Source: Pyropia haitanensis
Taxonomy: Eukaryota; Rhodophyta; Bangiophyceae; Bangiales; Bangiaceae
Length of the DNA stretch: 64,000 nucleotides
NCBI GenBank assembly: GCA_008729055.1
Contig: SDUX01000008.1
Coordinates: forward strand, 4,179,756 to 4,243,755
Direction: 5' to 3'
Notes under the pieces: model-generated
The model's input: only the letters and a program-made list of their open reading frames with translations
Databases searched by the model: none
What the model was told of the DNA's origin: nothing
Position numbers and translations under genes: made by a program
Part shown: in pieces, positions 40,883 to 51,580 of the stretch
How the letters are laid out: the number at the start of each line of letters is the position of its first letter
Numbering within the stretch: the stretch's first letter is position 1

Positions 40883-42677
40883 TCAGAAGAAGAGCTCCTT
40901 GCAGATCTTCATCGTCTCGGCTGGGTCCTTGACCGTGTGCCCCACCGTCCGGTCGCTCATAAAGATCTCGTGGTCGTTGCCGCCCGCGTGCGTCTTGTCG
41001 CCAAAAAAGTGGATGGTCGGGATGTGGTCCACGTACCGCAGCGCAAACGTCTTGTCCCAGCCCTCGGGGAAGACGTCAAAGCTGATCTGGCCGCCAATCG
41101 AGTAGCGCAGGTTGTAGTCGGCAAACTCCTTTTGCAGCACCTCCACAAACGCCTTGCGCACGCCCGCCTTGTTGTCGTACTCCTCGAAAGCGCAGCGCTC
41201 CTCCTGGCTGCAGTTCCGCCCAATGGGGCTGACGTTGAGCATGCCCTTGCGGAACTCAATGAACGTGCCTCGCTTGACGGGGATGTCCAGCTTGGCCACG
41301 TACGTCAGCACAAAGTTGAGGAGCTTTTGGAGCTTGGCCTCGCCCAGGTGGTCCACCAGGCTCACCTCCGCGATCAGGTCCTTGCCCTTGTACGCAACGA
41401 GGCCATTCTCCGAGAAGGTGTAGTCAAACATGTCGAGCACCCCCGTGCCTGCTCAAACGGCCACCACAACAACAAGACAGCACGCACCAACCAGGAAGGC
41501 AGCGACGCGCAAGGCACGTCAGAACGATCCGCAAACAGGCAGCAGCGTTGGCGGGGCCACGGAGGCGCCTCGCCACCGTCGCCATCGTACCCCGGGCGGG
41601 TAGGTTGCCCTCCCCAGCACGGTCAGACCGCCCCAGCGACGCACCCGCAATGCCACGGCCGCACACCCCCCCTCCCTCCACTACAAAAAGAATGCCCGAG
41701 ATCATCTGGTCAGCCGCAACGTACCGAGCTGCTCGCGCTGCTTGACCAGGTCCGAGCCGCCGACCATCCCTGCTCCACCACAAGCGGCACCACCACCAGC
41801 ACGCGCAGCACGTGGTCACCCCGTTGGTCAGCTCATAACGCGTCAGCATCATCACCAGCGCAAAAACGTCGGCGCACTCCCAACATGCTCCCCCCACTCG
41901 CGCCCACGCATCAAGAAGCGGGAACGGGAACAATCATGGCCCTGCCCCCCGGCCCCATCCACCCCCCCCACCCCCCCACCCCCCCACCCCCCCCCGCCAC
42001 ACAGCACACGCGCCGTCCAGTCATGACAACAACCGCCAGTGGCCCCAGCACGTACCCACCAGAACCTTGGTGCGGAGCTCCTTGAGAAAGTCCAGCGTCT
42101 CTTGGCTCGCCTCCTGTAGCGCAGCCAGCCGTCCGACGGCGCGTCGACGACGAACAGCAAAAGAAAGAGAATCACCAGACGTAACGTGCAGCAGTGGCGG
42201 CGACGTGCCGTCAGCAGCCGCAGCCGTACAGCAACACTGGAGGGGTACCAGCCGGGCGCCCCCCAGGCACCATGGCGCGCACAGCACAGCAATCCCCCCC
42301 CCCCCCCCCCGCTCCCCCTCGCACTTGCGTCGACAACAACTCCCTCCTCGCACACCCACAGCACCCCCATCCGCGTGGCCACCCCCCCCCCCCCCCCCTC
42401 ACTGCTGGGACCCACCGTCCCCAAGCGGGGAACGCCCCAGCCAGTCTCACAATGACCGGTGGCACACGGCGCCAAGGTCAGCCGCCACAAGTGGCGGCCG
42501 CGCGGGACTTCCGCCTAGGTGGGTCTCCCCACCTTGCCCTCCCCCACCCGTCCACCTCTCCACCCCACCCCCTCCTGCTCGTCTCTTTGCGTGTGGCCAA
42601 GAGCGTACCAGCCGGGGCTTGGTGAGGGTACCATCCACGTCAAAGAGGGCAATCACGTCCATCTTCTTGGCCGCCAT
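40883..42677 (-). CDS. PMM: Phosphomannomutase, four exons
   Basis: Interconverts mannose-6-phosphate and mannose-1-phosphate for GDP-mannose synthesis, needed for N-glycans, GPI anchors and, in algae, mannose-containing polysaccharides. Exons are 42677-42609, 42113-42056, 41769-41725 and 41448-40883; the donors are GTACGC, GTACGT and GTACGT, and all acceptors are CAG. Spliced length is 738 bases, giving 245 residues, matching eukaryotic PMM (about 246). It has the HAD nucleophile motif LFDVDGTLT (both Asp present), [27 protein letters not shown] for substrate binding, [17 protein letters not shown], and the metal-binding [16 protein letters not shown]. Splice phases agree across all joints. 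Cytosolic location is expected because no leader is present. Confidence 0.95.
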
Positions 42678-42729
42678 CGTGAGGACCGACACGGCCGTCG
42701 ACGAGCGCGGCGGGGCGGGGGCGCTCGAC

Positions 42730-42764
<35 letters not shown>

Positions 42765-43171
42765 CGTGGTGCCAGCGGCGGCGGGCCTGGTCGACACGTG
42801 CGCGGCAGCAGCGACGGCGGCAGCGGCGGCGATGGCGGCCACGTCGGCGGGGCGGGTGCCAGGGCGGCAAAAAGGCTGGCGGCGCGGGCGCGGACGGGCG
42901 CGTCGGCGGCGCTCCGCGGGGCTGCCGCCGTGCCCCAGGCGATGCGGCGACGCCAGCCCCCCCCACGCAAACCCCAGTGGCGGCCGCGGCCGCATCGTGT
43001 AAGCAGCCGCCGCGCACCGCCGCGCCCACGCCGCCGCGACCGCGGCAGCGGCGGCAGCCGCGCTCGCCCGAAGTGCCGCCGCCCCCGACGCGCCGAAATC
43101 GGCCAATCCCGTCGTTTCTTGTATCGTGGCTCGGGGTGGCGGCGGGTGGCGGCGGCCGCCACCGCCGCCGC

Positions 43172-43243
43172 CGCCGCCGCGGTGCGAGCCTGGACAGCCG
43201 CCGCGGTGCGAGCCTGCACAGCCGCCGCGGTGCCAGCCTGGAC
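43172..43243. repeat. 24-base tandem repeat, three units
   Basis: Unit GCCGCCGCGGTGCGAGCCTG plus GACA, in three consecutive copies with single-base changes in the second and third. A fourth partial unit follows. Confidence 0.85.
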
Positions 43244-43514
43244 CGCCGCCGCGGTGGCCCGCAGGCGGCGGCTGCAGACTCGCGACCGCGAGGGGACCCC
43301 CCCCCCCCCCCGCTGTGCGCGGCGATGGTGTGGCTCGTCCCGCCGCGTCCATTGGGCGGTGGGGGGGGCGGAGCGCGCTGTCGAAACTGGGGCGGTGACG
43401 GAAATAGCCGCCCGGCCGCCGCCCGGCCGCCGCGCGCGGCCCGCGCGGCGGCCGCGCGGCGGCCGCCACGCGGCGCGGGCGGGCGGGGGCGTTGGGGATC
43501 GATGGACAACCAGC

Positions 43515-43750
43515 TGGGACCGGTGTACCGCTACCGCCAGTGGGGGGACGAATACCGCTACCACCATCGGGGGAAGTGGGGACTGCTACCGCCGGCGGGT
43601 AAGGACACCGCTATCGCCAGTGGTGGGACGGATACCGCTACTGCCAGAGGGGACGAGGACCGCTACTGCTACTGGGCACGCGTTCCCGTATCGCCAGCCG
43701 GGACGGGGACTGCCAACGCCACAACGACGGGCACCGCTATCGCTAGCGTG
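43515..43750. repeat. Degenerate ACCGCTA-based minisatellite
   Basis: ACCGCTACCGCCAGTGGGG-like units recur every roughly 25-30 bases with substitutions and small indels (for example at 43527, 43553, 43607 and 43635). Units are too diverged for a fixed period. Confidence 0.6.
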
Positions 43751-43930
43751 GAGCACGGCGCGTCGGGGCGGGCACAAAAGGGGGGCATGATCAGAGTAGT
43801 CACACCGCCACGTCCCGGCGGCAGCGCGCACACCATCGCGGGCATCTCGTCTAGGCCCCTCCCACACGCTACTAGCCGCCCCCCCCCCCCCCCCCCCCCC
43901 CGCCTGTGCTTTCCCCTCTGCCAGCACACG

Positions 43931-44814
43931 TTAGACCCCTTGGTCCTTACCCCCCCCCCCCCCCCCCCCCCCCCTCACCGACGGCCGCCCCGTCGCCGGG
44001 TCCACCACCACCGCGTGGCCGTCGCGGACCAAATCCGCGACGCTCCCCCCCCGCCCCCCCCCACCATCTCCCGCAGCGCCGCCACGTGCGGCTCCCCCCC
44101 CCCGGCTCGGCGAGCCACCGCAGCGCGAGCACCCCCCACTCGCGCGTGTACCCCGCGTTGCCGCCGCGGTAGCCGGTCGCGACCAGCACCGCCCGCACGA
44201 CGCTGCCGTCCGCGGCGGCGGCGGCGGCCGCGCGCGCCGCCCCCGACACGCGCGCCGCAAACGCGAGCGCGCGGAGGAGGGCGGCGCGTTCGGCGGCCGC
44301 GGCGGGGGGCGGGGGCTCCACCGCGGCGAGGCCAATGAGGAGGGTGGCGGTGGCGGTGGCGGTCGCGACGGTGACCGCGTCGGGGGGGGGGGGGAGAGGA
44401 GCAGGACGGAGCCGGCGGCCGACGCGGCGAGCGTGACGAGCCGGTGGATGGGCGCCGCGGCCGCGGCGGGGGGGGAGGACCCCGCCGTGGGCGCACCAGA
44501 CGACGCCCGCAGCGCAGCGGCTTGCGCCAGCAAGGCCGGAAAGAGGGCGGCCGTTGCCGCGTCGGTCGCGGCCGGGACGGTGCCCTTACCGGGCCGCGCG
44601 AGGGAGCGGCCGTCGAGGGCCGCCGCCGCCGCGGCAAGGACGTCCAGCTGGCCCGCCGTGAGCGCCCCCCCGAGGGCGCCCGCGGCGGGCCCGCCGCCAC
44701 CGCCGTCGCCAACCACCGCCGCGCCGAGCGCCGCGACGCCCGCGCCGAGGAGGCCCGCGTCGGCGAGCCGCTCCACCAGCAGCGCCGCCCACTCGCGGAC
44801 CGTCTCCCACGGGT

Positions 44815-44845
<31 letters not shown>

Positions 44846-45565
44846 AGCGGCGGCCGCGCCCGCCTCAGCGGGCGGCGGTGGCTCGGCGAGGCGAGCAACG
44901 ATGGCGGCCCACACTCCCCCGCGGCCCGCGACGAGCTCCCGCCCAATGGTCTGGCCCGCCGGCTCTGCCGCGGTGCCCCCCCCTGCCACCGGCTCTGCCA
45001 CGGGGGGTACCCCCCCCCCGCCCTTGGCCGGCACGCCCACCGCCACGCAGTTGTGCACGCACGCAACGACCGCCGCGGCGGCGGCCGGGTTGTCCCCCCC
45101 CACCACCGCCGCGGCGACGGGCGCCAGCGCCGCCCACACCACCGCCGCCACCGCCGCGTTGCCCGTCGCCATGTTGCACAGCAGCTGCGCGGCGTAGCCA
45201 TAGTACGGCCGCCGGTACACCCCCCCCCCCCCCCGCCGCCGCCGCCGCCATCGCGGGTGCTCAGGACGCGCGACAGCACCTCGGGCGGCGGCCCCGCCGC
45301 GACCGCCGCGGAGCGCCGCCCAAACGCCGCGGCGGCGGCGGTGTGGGCGCCCGCGGCGGCGGCGGCGGCTTGGCCCGCCGCGCACCCGGCGCACGCGTTG
45401 CGGAGGGCGCGCGCGGCGAGCGCGGCGGCGGTGGAGAGGGGCGCGGCGGCGTCGTCGAGGAGGGCGGTGAGGGCGGGGACCGCCGCGGGGGCGGCGAGGA
45501 GGTCCCGCCGGCACAGGCGGCGCGGCGGTGGCGCCGCCGCCGCGCCCGCCGCCGACGACGACGAC

Positions 45566-45615
<50 letters not shown>

Positions 45616-45788
45616 GTCGTCGTCGTTGTCGCTGTGGCGGCGGGAGATGGACAGGATGGTGCGGAGGGTGGCCTCGTGCGTGCGCGTGTCGGCCTGTACG
45701 GGCGTCCAGTGGGCGGTGGTGAGGGCGGCGAGGGCCGCCGCGTCCGCCGCGGCGGCGGCCGCCAGGTCTTCGGGGGGGGGGGTGCCAT
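43931..45788 (-). CDS. ATXN10: Ataxin-10-like ARM-repeat protein
   Basis: Ataxin-10 proteins are cytosolic ARM-repeat scaffolds of eukaryotes, linked to cell division and survival. Family blocks appear in order: LAARALRNACAGCAAGQ (animal form LRNACVECSVNQ), YYGYAAQLLCNMATGN..VVWAALAP, VVACVHNCVAVG, and the C-terminal ataxin-10 domain with YTREWGVLALRWLAE and HVAALREMV, ending VVVDPATGRPSV. The ATG at 45788 is followed by a run of 11 C on the gene strand; one more base would join it to EDLAAAAAADAAAL. Further frame changes fall at G/C runs near 45215-45235, 44383-44395 and 44098-44104. A GTGAGG just after GRPS may be a donor for a short last exon, so the C-terminus is uncertain. An AAD repeat is inserted at about 44817-44848. 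Confidence 0.75.
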
Positions 45789-46386
45789 GGCGCCCCCCCA
45801 AAGTAAGGGGGAGGGGGGCGGGGAGGGGATGGAGGTGAATGCGGTTGGAGAAGGGGATGCGTGGGGATGAGACGGGACGAGGCGAATGGGCAGCAGCAGG
45901 GCGGGGGGGGGGGGAGTTGTGGCGGTGGTGAAGGAGCCGGAGCGGCCGGCGGGGGGGAGGAGAGAAGCAAGCAGAGCTCGCTGCTGGCGCGTGACGGGGC
46001 CGAGTCGCTGACGTCCAGATTGCTCCAACGCCAGACAGGGGCTACCCGAAAATTCGGCTGTACGGGCGAGCCGTCACCACTTCGTGCACGTATTATTCGG
46101 TGCTCTGCCGACGCGCCTTTAACCCCTACTTGTTGCTGCTTTTGTTTTGTTGGTGTCGCTGCGCCCCCACGCACGCGCCTCGAACGGGACAACATGGCCA
46201 GCCCAGGGCAGCAGCGCCAACAACAAGCACCGACAAAAGCCCAGTGAGGCTCCGTTCCGGGGTTGGGCCTTGTCGCCTTACCTCCCCCACACCGCATCTG
46301 CCCGCCCCCATCTGCCCGCTCCCGCTCGTTCTCCCTCCCCCCGCCCCCCGCCCGCCCTCCCCCCCTGCCGCCCCGCCAGCGGGCCA
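45789..46386. other. Intergenic between two minus-strand genes
   Basis: Contains the probable promoter of the ataxin-10-like gene. The part 46010-46200 is markedly less GC-rich than its surroundings. No gene is supported. Confidence 0.4.
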
Positions 46387-47184
46387 TCATGCCACCACGG
46401 GCGATGGCAGGGGCGACCATGACGGGAGGTCCTCGGCTTCTCCCCCCCCTCCCCTCGCCTCAACGCTCAGCGCGGTCGGGACGGGCAGGGTGCCGAGGTC
46501 GCCGAGCCCGCGGTCCGCCCCCCCCTTGAGCGCGTCCCGCACGCGCACCCAGCCGCCCGCGTATCCCGGCACGGCGCCCCTCACGTAGATGAGCCCCCGC
46601 GATGGGTCCACCCGGAACACCCGCAGGTTCATGACCGTCTGCCCCACGCCGCCCATGCGGCCGGCCATCTTTTTGCCCGGCCACACCCGCCCGGGCACGG
46701 TGCTGCCCGCGCCAATGCCGCCCGGCTTGCGGTGCGCCTTGGAGTTGCCGTGCGTCGCGGCGCCGCCCGCAAAGCCCCACCGCTTCATGGTGCCCTGGAA
46801 GCCCTTGCCGATGGTCGTGCCGCCCACGTCGACGAGCTGGCCCGTCACGAAATGGGCGGCGGTCACCTCGGTGCCGACGGGGAGGAGGGCCACCTCTGAC
46901 ACGCGGAACTCGCACGCGACCTGCTTTGGCTCCACCCCCGCCGCGGCGTAGTGGTGCCGCTGCGCCTTGGGCGTGTCGTGCGCCCGCCGCGGGCCCGCCG
47001 CGACCTGCAGCCGGTGCAGGCAACGTGGGTCAGACGGGAGCGGCGGCATCGCGGCGGTGACGTGGCATCGATCAACGCACAGGACGGTGACGGGGTGCAT
47101 CGCGCCGTACGAGTCATAGAGGGACATCATCCCGAGTTTGCGTGCCAGGACGCCGACGCGGCGGAGGCCATCCCCCCACCGCAT
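46387..47184 (-). CDS. Ribosomal protein uL3, mitochondrial type
   Basis: 265 residues from the ATG at 47184 (MRWGDGLRRVGVLARKLGM). uL3 is an early-assembling large-subunit protein near the peptidyl-transferase centre. Blocks typical of bacterial-type uL3 are present: HPVTVLCVD; GTEVTAAHFVTGQLVDV; GTTIGKGFQGTMKRWGFAGG with the conserved GFQG loop; ATHGNSKAHRKPG; PGRVWPGKKMAGRMG; IYVRGAVPG. KLGMMSLYDSYG and EFRVSEVALLPVG match plant mitochondrial L3 better than plastid L3. The frame remains open to 47418 with no earlier in-frame ATG, so a targeting peptide could be supplied by an upstream exon or be very short. A Glu-rich tail follows the domain. Confidence 0.88.
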   Translation of the reverse strand: MRWGDGLRRVGVLARKLGMMSLYDSYGAMHPVTVLCVDRCHVTAAMPPLPSDPRCLHRLQVAAGPRRAHDTPKAQRHHYAAAGVEPKQVACEFRVSEVALLPVGTEVTAAHFVTGQLVDVGGTTIGKGFQGTMKRWGFAGGAATHGNSKAHRKPGGIGAGSTVPGRVWPGKKMAGRMGGVGQTVMNLRVFRVDPSRGLIYVRGAVPGYAGGWVRVRDALKGGADRGLGDLGTLPVPTALSVEARGGGGEAEDLPSWSPLPSPVVA

Positions 47185-47953
47185 GATGACGCCAGGGTGA
47201 GGGGGGGCGTCAACACGCCGTACAGAAAGAAACAAGGAGAACGAAGCCGGGGGAGCAGCGGAAGATGACAGGTCGGGAGGGGCGGAAGAAGACGTGTGGG
47301 GCACGAGGAGGACCAAGTGCACGGGCGCCGGTGACGAAAAAGGTGCACGAAGATCGTGTCGCTTGGCGATGCGCGTCGGGGACGAGACACCCTCGTTACC
47401 TGTCTTGATCCATGACACGTAGCGAGTAGTGTGATAGTGTTACTGAGCGCGGCAGGGTATGCAATACGAATAGCATGAATGTGTGAAGTAACTACGTTAA
47501 ACATCTGGACTCTCTGTAGTTCTTAACGATCTCACAGACATCAATCATTCGATAGAATTTATGTAGTGTCAGCACTTTCAATTTAAAGATCATCCAATCA
47601 GGCCCAAGTGAGTCAGTCAACCAGAACAAGCACCGGGGACGTCAGCAATGAAGGGTCGATCCGTGGCACCCTGACGCGACTTGGCCGCCACCGCACACGC
47701 CCGTTTCGGCAGAGGAACAACACCCGGCGCCGCCACTGTTGGTGCGGGCCCGGCCCCGCGAGCCATCCCAACCTGTGTCGTGGGAGGCGTCTCTTCGACT
47801 CATCCGACAGGGGCATCGCTGTCCGTTGAGCGTGTGTCGTCCCGGACGGACCCCCGCCGCCCTTTACCGCTCCGTCGGCGTCGCTCTGGACCGACTCTCG
47901 TAGCCCTTACCCACTGCGCGAGGGGTTCTTGCCCTTCCCCTGCGAACTCCACG
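47185..47953. promoter_or_regulatory. Divergent upstream region of uL3 and SERCA genes
   Basis: 769 bases between the two starts. The centre, 47400-47610, is AT-rich (for example ATTCGATAGAATTTATGTAG and CAATTTAAAGATCATCCAAT, a CCAAT-containing stretch). This marks it as the likely bidirectional promoter. AACGATCTCACAGAC at about 47526-47540 resembles the Harbinger-like element's terminal repeat. Confidence 0.4.
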
Positions 47954-50900
47954 ATGGCCGCTCCCGAAGACGCCTCTCTAAAGGCTCCGTGGGCGGCCTC
48001 TCCCTCTGACCTACTGACGCGACTGGACTCGGATGCGGATGCGGGCCTGACGTCCACGCAAGTGGAGACGGCGCGGCGCAAGTATGGGGACAACGCGATT
48101 CCCGAGCCGGCACCGACACCGCTGCTGCAGCTTATCCTTGACCAGTTCAAGGATCAGCTGGTGCTAATCCTTCTTGCTGCCGCCGGCACGTCGCTGCTGC
48201 TGGCCATTTTCGATAGCGACGCTGGTGGCGGCAGTGAGTCGCGGGCGCAGGCGTTTGTGGAGCCCGCTGTCATCCTTGCCATCCTCATTGCCAACGCGTT
48301 TGTGGGCGTCATGCAGGAGCGCAACGCGGATGCGGCCATTTCGGCGCTCCGGTCCCTCGCCCCCGACTCGGCGACGGTGATCCGGGAAGCGGGTCCGCCC
48401 GCATCTGTGCCCGCAACAGAGCTCGTTCCCGGCGACGTGGTGCTCGTGTCAGTAGGTGACAAGGTGCCGGCCGACTTGCGGCTGCTGCGGCTGGAGGCAA
48501 CGACGCTGCTGGCTGATCAGAGCGTCGTGACGGGGGAGAGCCTGTCGGTGTCCAAGAGCCCGTCGTCGGTTTCGGCGGTAGACGCGGTGCTGCAGGACAA
48601 GTCGTGCATTCTCTTTGCGGGCAGCACCATTACCCGCGGTCGTGGGCGGGCCCTGGTTGTGGGCACCGGCTCTGCCACGGAGATGGGCAAGATCCACGCC
48701 ACCCTCGCGGAGGAGAGCGACGTGTCGACGCCACTCAAGATTAAGCTGGACGAGTTTGGGGCGCTCCTTTCCAAGATTATCCTGGTCGTTTGTGTGGCGG
48801 TGTGGCTGGTCAATGTGCGCAACTTTGGGGCGCACGGCGGGGTGCTGCGGGGGGCGGTCTACTACTTTAAGATTGCCGTTGCGCTGGCCGTGGCGGCCAT
48901 CCCCGAGGGCCTCCCCGCGGTCGTCACCACCTGCCTGGCGCTGGGTACCCGCGCGATGGCGCGTCAAAACGCGATTGTGCGGCACCTGCCGTCCGTGGAG
49001 ACGCTCGGCTGCACGACGGTTATCTGCACGGATAAGACGGGAACGCTGACCACGAACAACCAGACCATTGTCAAGGCACTGGTGCCCGACGGGTCCTCTT
49101 CCGTTGCGGGGGCGACCAACGCGGCGCTCAGCGTCGCAGAGTTTGATGTCTCTGGCGGCACCCTCAACCCGGTCGGCGACTTTACCCTGTGCGCCCCGCA
49201 CTCGTCGGGGACGGCGGCGTCCCAGCTGGGGACCAACCCGGTCGGGTGCCCCGTGACTGCAGCGGCGGCTGCGCCGTTGGGAACTGTTTTGGGTGAAGCT
49301 GCAGCTGTGGCCACGCTGTGCAACGACTCGTCACTGGTGTACCGCCCTCAAGGGCGGACATGGGACAAGCTCGGTGAGGGGACCGAGGTCGCTCTTTCCG
49401 TGTGGGCCGAGAAGTGTGGCGTGCCGGACGCGGCGGTCAATGCGACGCGAACGACGATGGACACTGCCCGCCGAGCGTCCGTTTGCCGCGACTACTGGGC
49501 GGGGCGGCTGCGTAAGGAGGCGACGCTCGAATTCTCCCGCGACCGCAAGTCCATGTCTGTCCTCGTCACCGACGGCGCCGCTGGGACGCAGCTGCTGGTC
49601 AAGGGCGCGTTCGAGTCGGTCCTTTCTCGTTGTGAATACGTGCGTGGTGCGGCGGGCAAGCGGGAGCGATTGACTGCAGGTGCTCGGGACCAGCTGGCAG
49701 CGGTGGCGACGCGCTGGGCAGCCGGCGCGTCGGCGCTGCGGGTGTTGGCGCTGGCGGTGCGGGAGGGCGCGCCGTCGCTCGAGGCGTTTGACTTTAGCGA
49801 CCCCGCCCGGTTTGGCGAGTACGAGTCGGGCCTGACGTTTGTGGGGCTGGTTGGCATGCTCGACCCGCCGCGCGATGGCGTTGCTGAGGCGGTAGCACAG
49901 TGCCGGTCTGCTGGCGTCCGCGTGATTGTCATCACGGGGGACAACAAGGCTACGGCCGTGGCCATTTGTCGGCGTGTCGGCGTCTTTACCAACGACGAGG
50001 AGGTGGGCCCTGACCAGGCGGTGACGGGCGTCGAGTTTGATCGAATGGACGAGGCTCGCAAGGAGGCGGTGACGGCGTCTGCCAGTCTATTTGCTCGCGT
50101 TGAGCCAATCCACAAATTGGCTCTCGTTGAGCGACTGCGGCGTAATGGGGAGGTGGTGGCCATGACTGGCGATGGCGTCAACGACGCGCCTGCCCTGCAG
50201 CGCGCTAACATCGGTGTTGCGATGGGCAGCGGCACTGCCGTTGCTCGGGAGGTGTCGGACATGGTCCTCGCAGACGACAACTTTGGCACCATCGTCGCGG
50301 CAGTCTCGGAAGGCCGCGCCATTTACGCCAACATGAAGCAATTTGTGCGCTACCTGATCAGCTCGAACATTGGGGAGGTGTGGTGCATCTTCCTGACCGC
50401 CCTGCTTGGCCTCCCCGAGGCACTCATTCCCGTGCAGCTCCTGTGGGTGAACCTGGTGACGGACGGCCTCCCCGCAACGGCGCTGTCGTTCAACCCGGCA
50501 GACGAGCATGTGATGACGGACGCGCCGCGGGGTCTCAACGACCCGATTGTCACGCCGTGGCTCTTTGTGCGCTACCTCCTGGTCGGTACCTACGTCGGCG
50601 CCGCCACCGTGGCGGGCTTTGTATGGTGGTTCCTGTGGTACGCGGGGGGTCCGCAGATGACCTTCTCGGACCTGACCTCGTACGCGTCGTGCGTGGATGT
50701 GCCGGGCCGGTCGTGGAGCTGCAGTGTCTTTGAGAACCGCGGGGCCAGCACCGTGTCGCTGTCGATCCTGGTTGTCGTGGAGATGCTCAACGCCCTCAAC
50801 TCCCTGTCGGAGAACGAGAGCCTCCTGTCGCTGGGCCCGCAGCGTAACCCGCTGCTGATCGCGGCCATTACTCTGAGCATGGTTCTGCACGTGGGCATCT

Positions 50901-51091
50901 TGTACGTCCCGGCGTTTGCGCGCATCTTTGCCGTGGCGCCACTGACGGCGGGCGAGTGGACGGGCGTCATGTGGTTGTCCGTGCCGGTCATTCTCCTGGA
51001 CGAGGTGCTGAAGGCGATCACAAGAAGCACGGCGGATCATGCGCCAAAGGGCCGGCCTCCGCCGGCGTTGGCAGAGAAGAAGGATTTGTAA
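47954..51091 (+). CDS. SERCA/ECA-type Ca2+-transporting P-type ATPase
   Basis: 1045 residues from the ATG at 47954. The frame is open to 47681, but the start chosen gives the normal SERCA N-terminus (LLTRLDSDADAGLTSTQVE..RRKYGDNAIPEP). P2A ATPases pump cytosolic Ca2+ (plant ECAs also Mn2+) into the ER or Golgi using ATP. Motifs seen are actuator TGES (193-196), the M4 Ca2+ site AAIPEGLPAVV, phosphorylation loop ICTDKTGTLT with Asp360, KGAFE in the nucleotide domain, MLDPPRDGV, VIVITGDNKATA, hinge TGDGVNDAPAL (Asp740), and M6 LLWVNLVTDGLPATAL with the Asn and Asp Ca2+ ligands. Ten membrane helices fit the length. It is unspliced, with no long homopolymers and no frame breaks. Confidence 0.96.
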   Translation: MAAPEDASLKAPWAASPSDLLTRLDSDADAGLTSTQVETARRKYGDNAIPEPAPTPLLQLILDQFKDQLVLILLAAAGTSLLLAIFDSDAGGGSESRAQAFVEPAVILAILIANAFVGVMQERNADAAISALRSLAPDSATVIREAGPPASVPATELVPGDVVLVSVGDKVPADLRLLRLEATTLLADQSVVTGESLSVSKSPSSVSAVDAVLQDKSCILFAGSTITRGRGRALVVGTGSATEMGKIHATLAEESDVSTPLKIKLDEFGALLSKIILVVCVAVWLVNVRNFGAHGGVLRGAVYYFKIAVALAVAAIPEGLPAVVTTCLALGTRAMARQNAIVRHLPSVETLGCTTVICTDKTGTLTTNNQTIVKALVPDGSSSVAGATNAALSVAEFDVSGGTLNPVGDFTLCAPHSSGTAASQLGTNPVGCPVTAAAAAPLGTVLGEAAAVATLCNDSSLVYRPQGRTWDKLGEGTEVALSVWAEKCGVPDAAVNATRTTMDTARRASVCRDYWAGRLRKEATLEFSRDRKSMSVLVTDGAAGTQLLVKGAFESVLSRCEYVRGAAGKRERLTAGARDQLAAVATRWAAGASALRVLALAVREGAPSLEAFDFSDPARFGEYESGLTFVGLVGMLDPPRDGVAEAVAQCRSAGVRVIVITGDNKATAVAICRRVGVFTNDEEVGPDQAVTGVEFDRMDEARKEAVTASASLFARVEPIHKLALVERLRRNGEVVAMTGDGVNDAPALQRANIGVAMGSGTAVAREVSDMVLADDNFGTIVAAVSEGRAIYANMKQFVRYLISSNIGEVWCIFLTALLGLPEALIPVQLLWVNLVTDGLPATALSFNPADEHVMTDAPRGLNDPIVTPWLFVRYLLVGTYVGAATVAGFVWWFLWYAGGPQMTFSDLTSYASCVDVPGRSWSCSVFENRGASTVSLSILVVVEMLNALNSLSENESLLSLGPQRNPLLIAAITLSMVLHVGILYVPAFARIFAVAPLTAGEWTGVMWLSVPVILLDEVLKAITRSTADHAPKGRPPPALAEKKDL

Positions 51092-51580
51092 ATGGACCAC
51101 GGTCCCAAACTCTTTCCTTCAGGGCATGCAGAGGCCGGCGATCGTGCATAGACTCTTCCTCAAACCATAGCAACCTGATGGGCAGTGCTGTGAAAGGCTG
51201 CTTGTCGCACACAGGCCCGTCACTGCACTCGTGGCTGGGGAACACGCATGCCCACCGGCACACGCTACATGCACCAATGTGCTGCGCGTCACAGCTAAGT
51301 CTGCACGCATTCGACCTCGCGAACACTGTGTGCGACAAAAAAAAAAATAGGCTCCACCTGTCACACGCCCGCCACCAGCCTGTCACAATGAAACCAGACC
51401 CAACTGTTACCATGGAGGCACGCGCCGAGCGCCCCACAACAAACGATGACCCCGGTTCCCAGACTCTCCCGAGAGGCACCCACCCTCCCCCCACCCCCCC
51501 ACTGCCCCCTCCGCCCCTCGTCATGCAATAACACGTCCTCTACGCCACACCTGAGCAACCCCCCCCCTATCACCACCCCC
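51092..51580. other. Convergent 3' flanks of SERCA and CBM48 genes
   Basis: Less GC-rich than average, with an A run at 51337-51346. No gene is supported; the minus-strand frame through here belongs to the shifted continuation of the CBM48 gene. Confidence 0.5.

Larger units (their letters stand above)
42678..43930. other. Intergenic with minisatellites
   Basis: Upstream of PMM. GCG triplet runs occur at 42730-42762, a 24-base tandem repeat at 43172-43243 and a degenerate repeat at about 43515-43750. Frames open through the repeats give repetitive peptides and are not credible genes. Confidence 0.5.

Noticed and set aside
43172..43750. Spaced repeats that could suggest a CRISPR array
   Set aside because: Repeats are contiguous or degenerate with no unique spacers of constant length, and the genome is eukaryotic.
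42977..44338. 453-residue plus-strand frame with YRYRQWGDEYRYHHRG
   Set aside because: The peptide is a translation of the degenerate minisatellite, and the frame overlaps the ataxin-10-like gene on the other strand.
47681..47953. N-terminal extension of the SERCA frame
   Set aside because: The 91 extra residues look like translated 5' UTR; the start at 47954 gives the normal P2A N-terminus.
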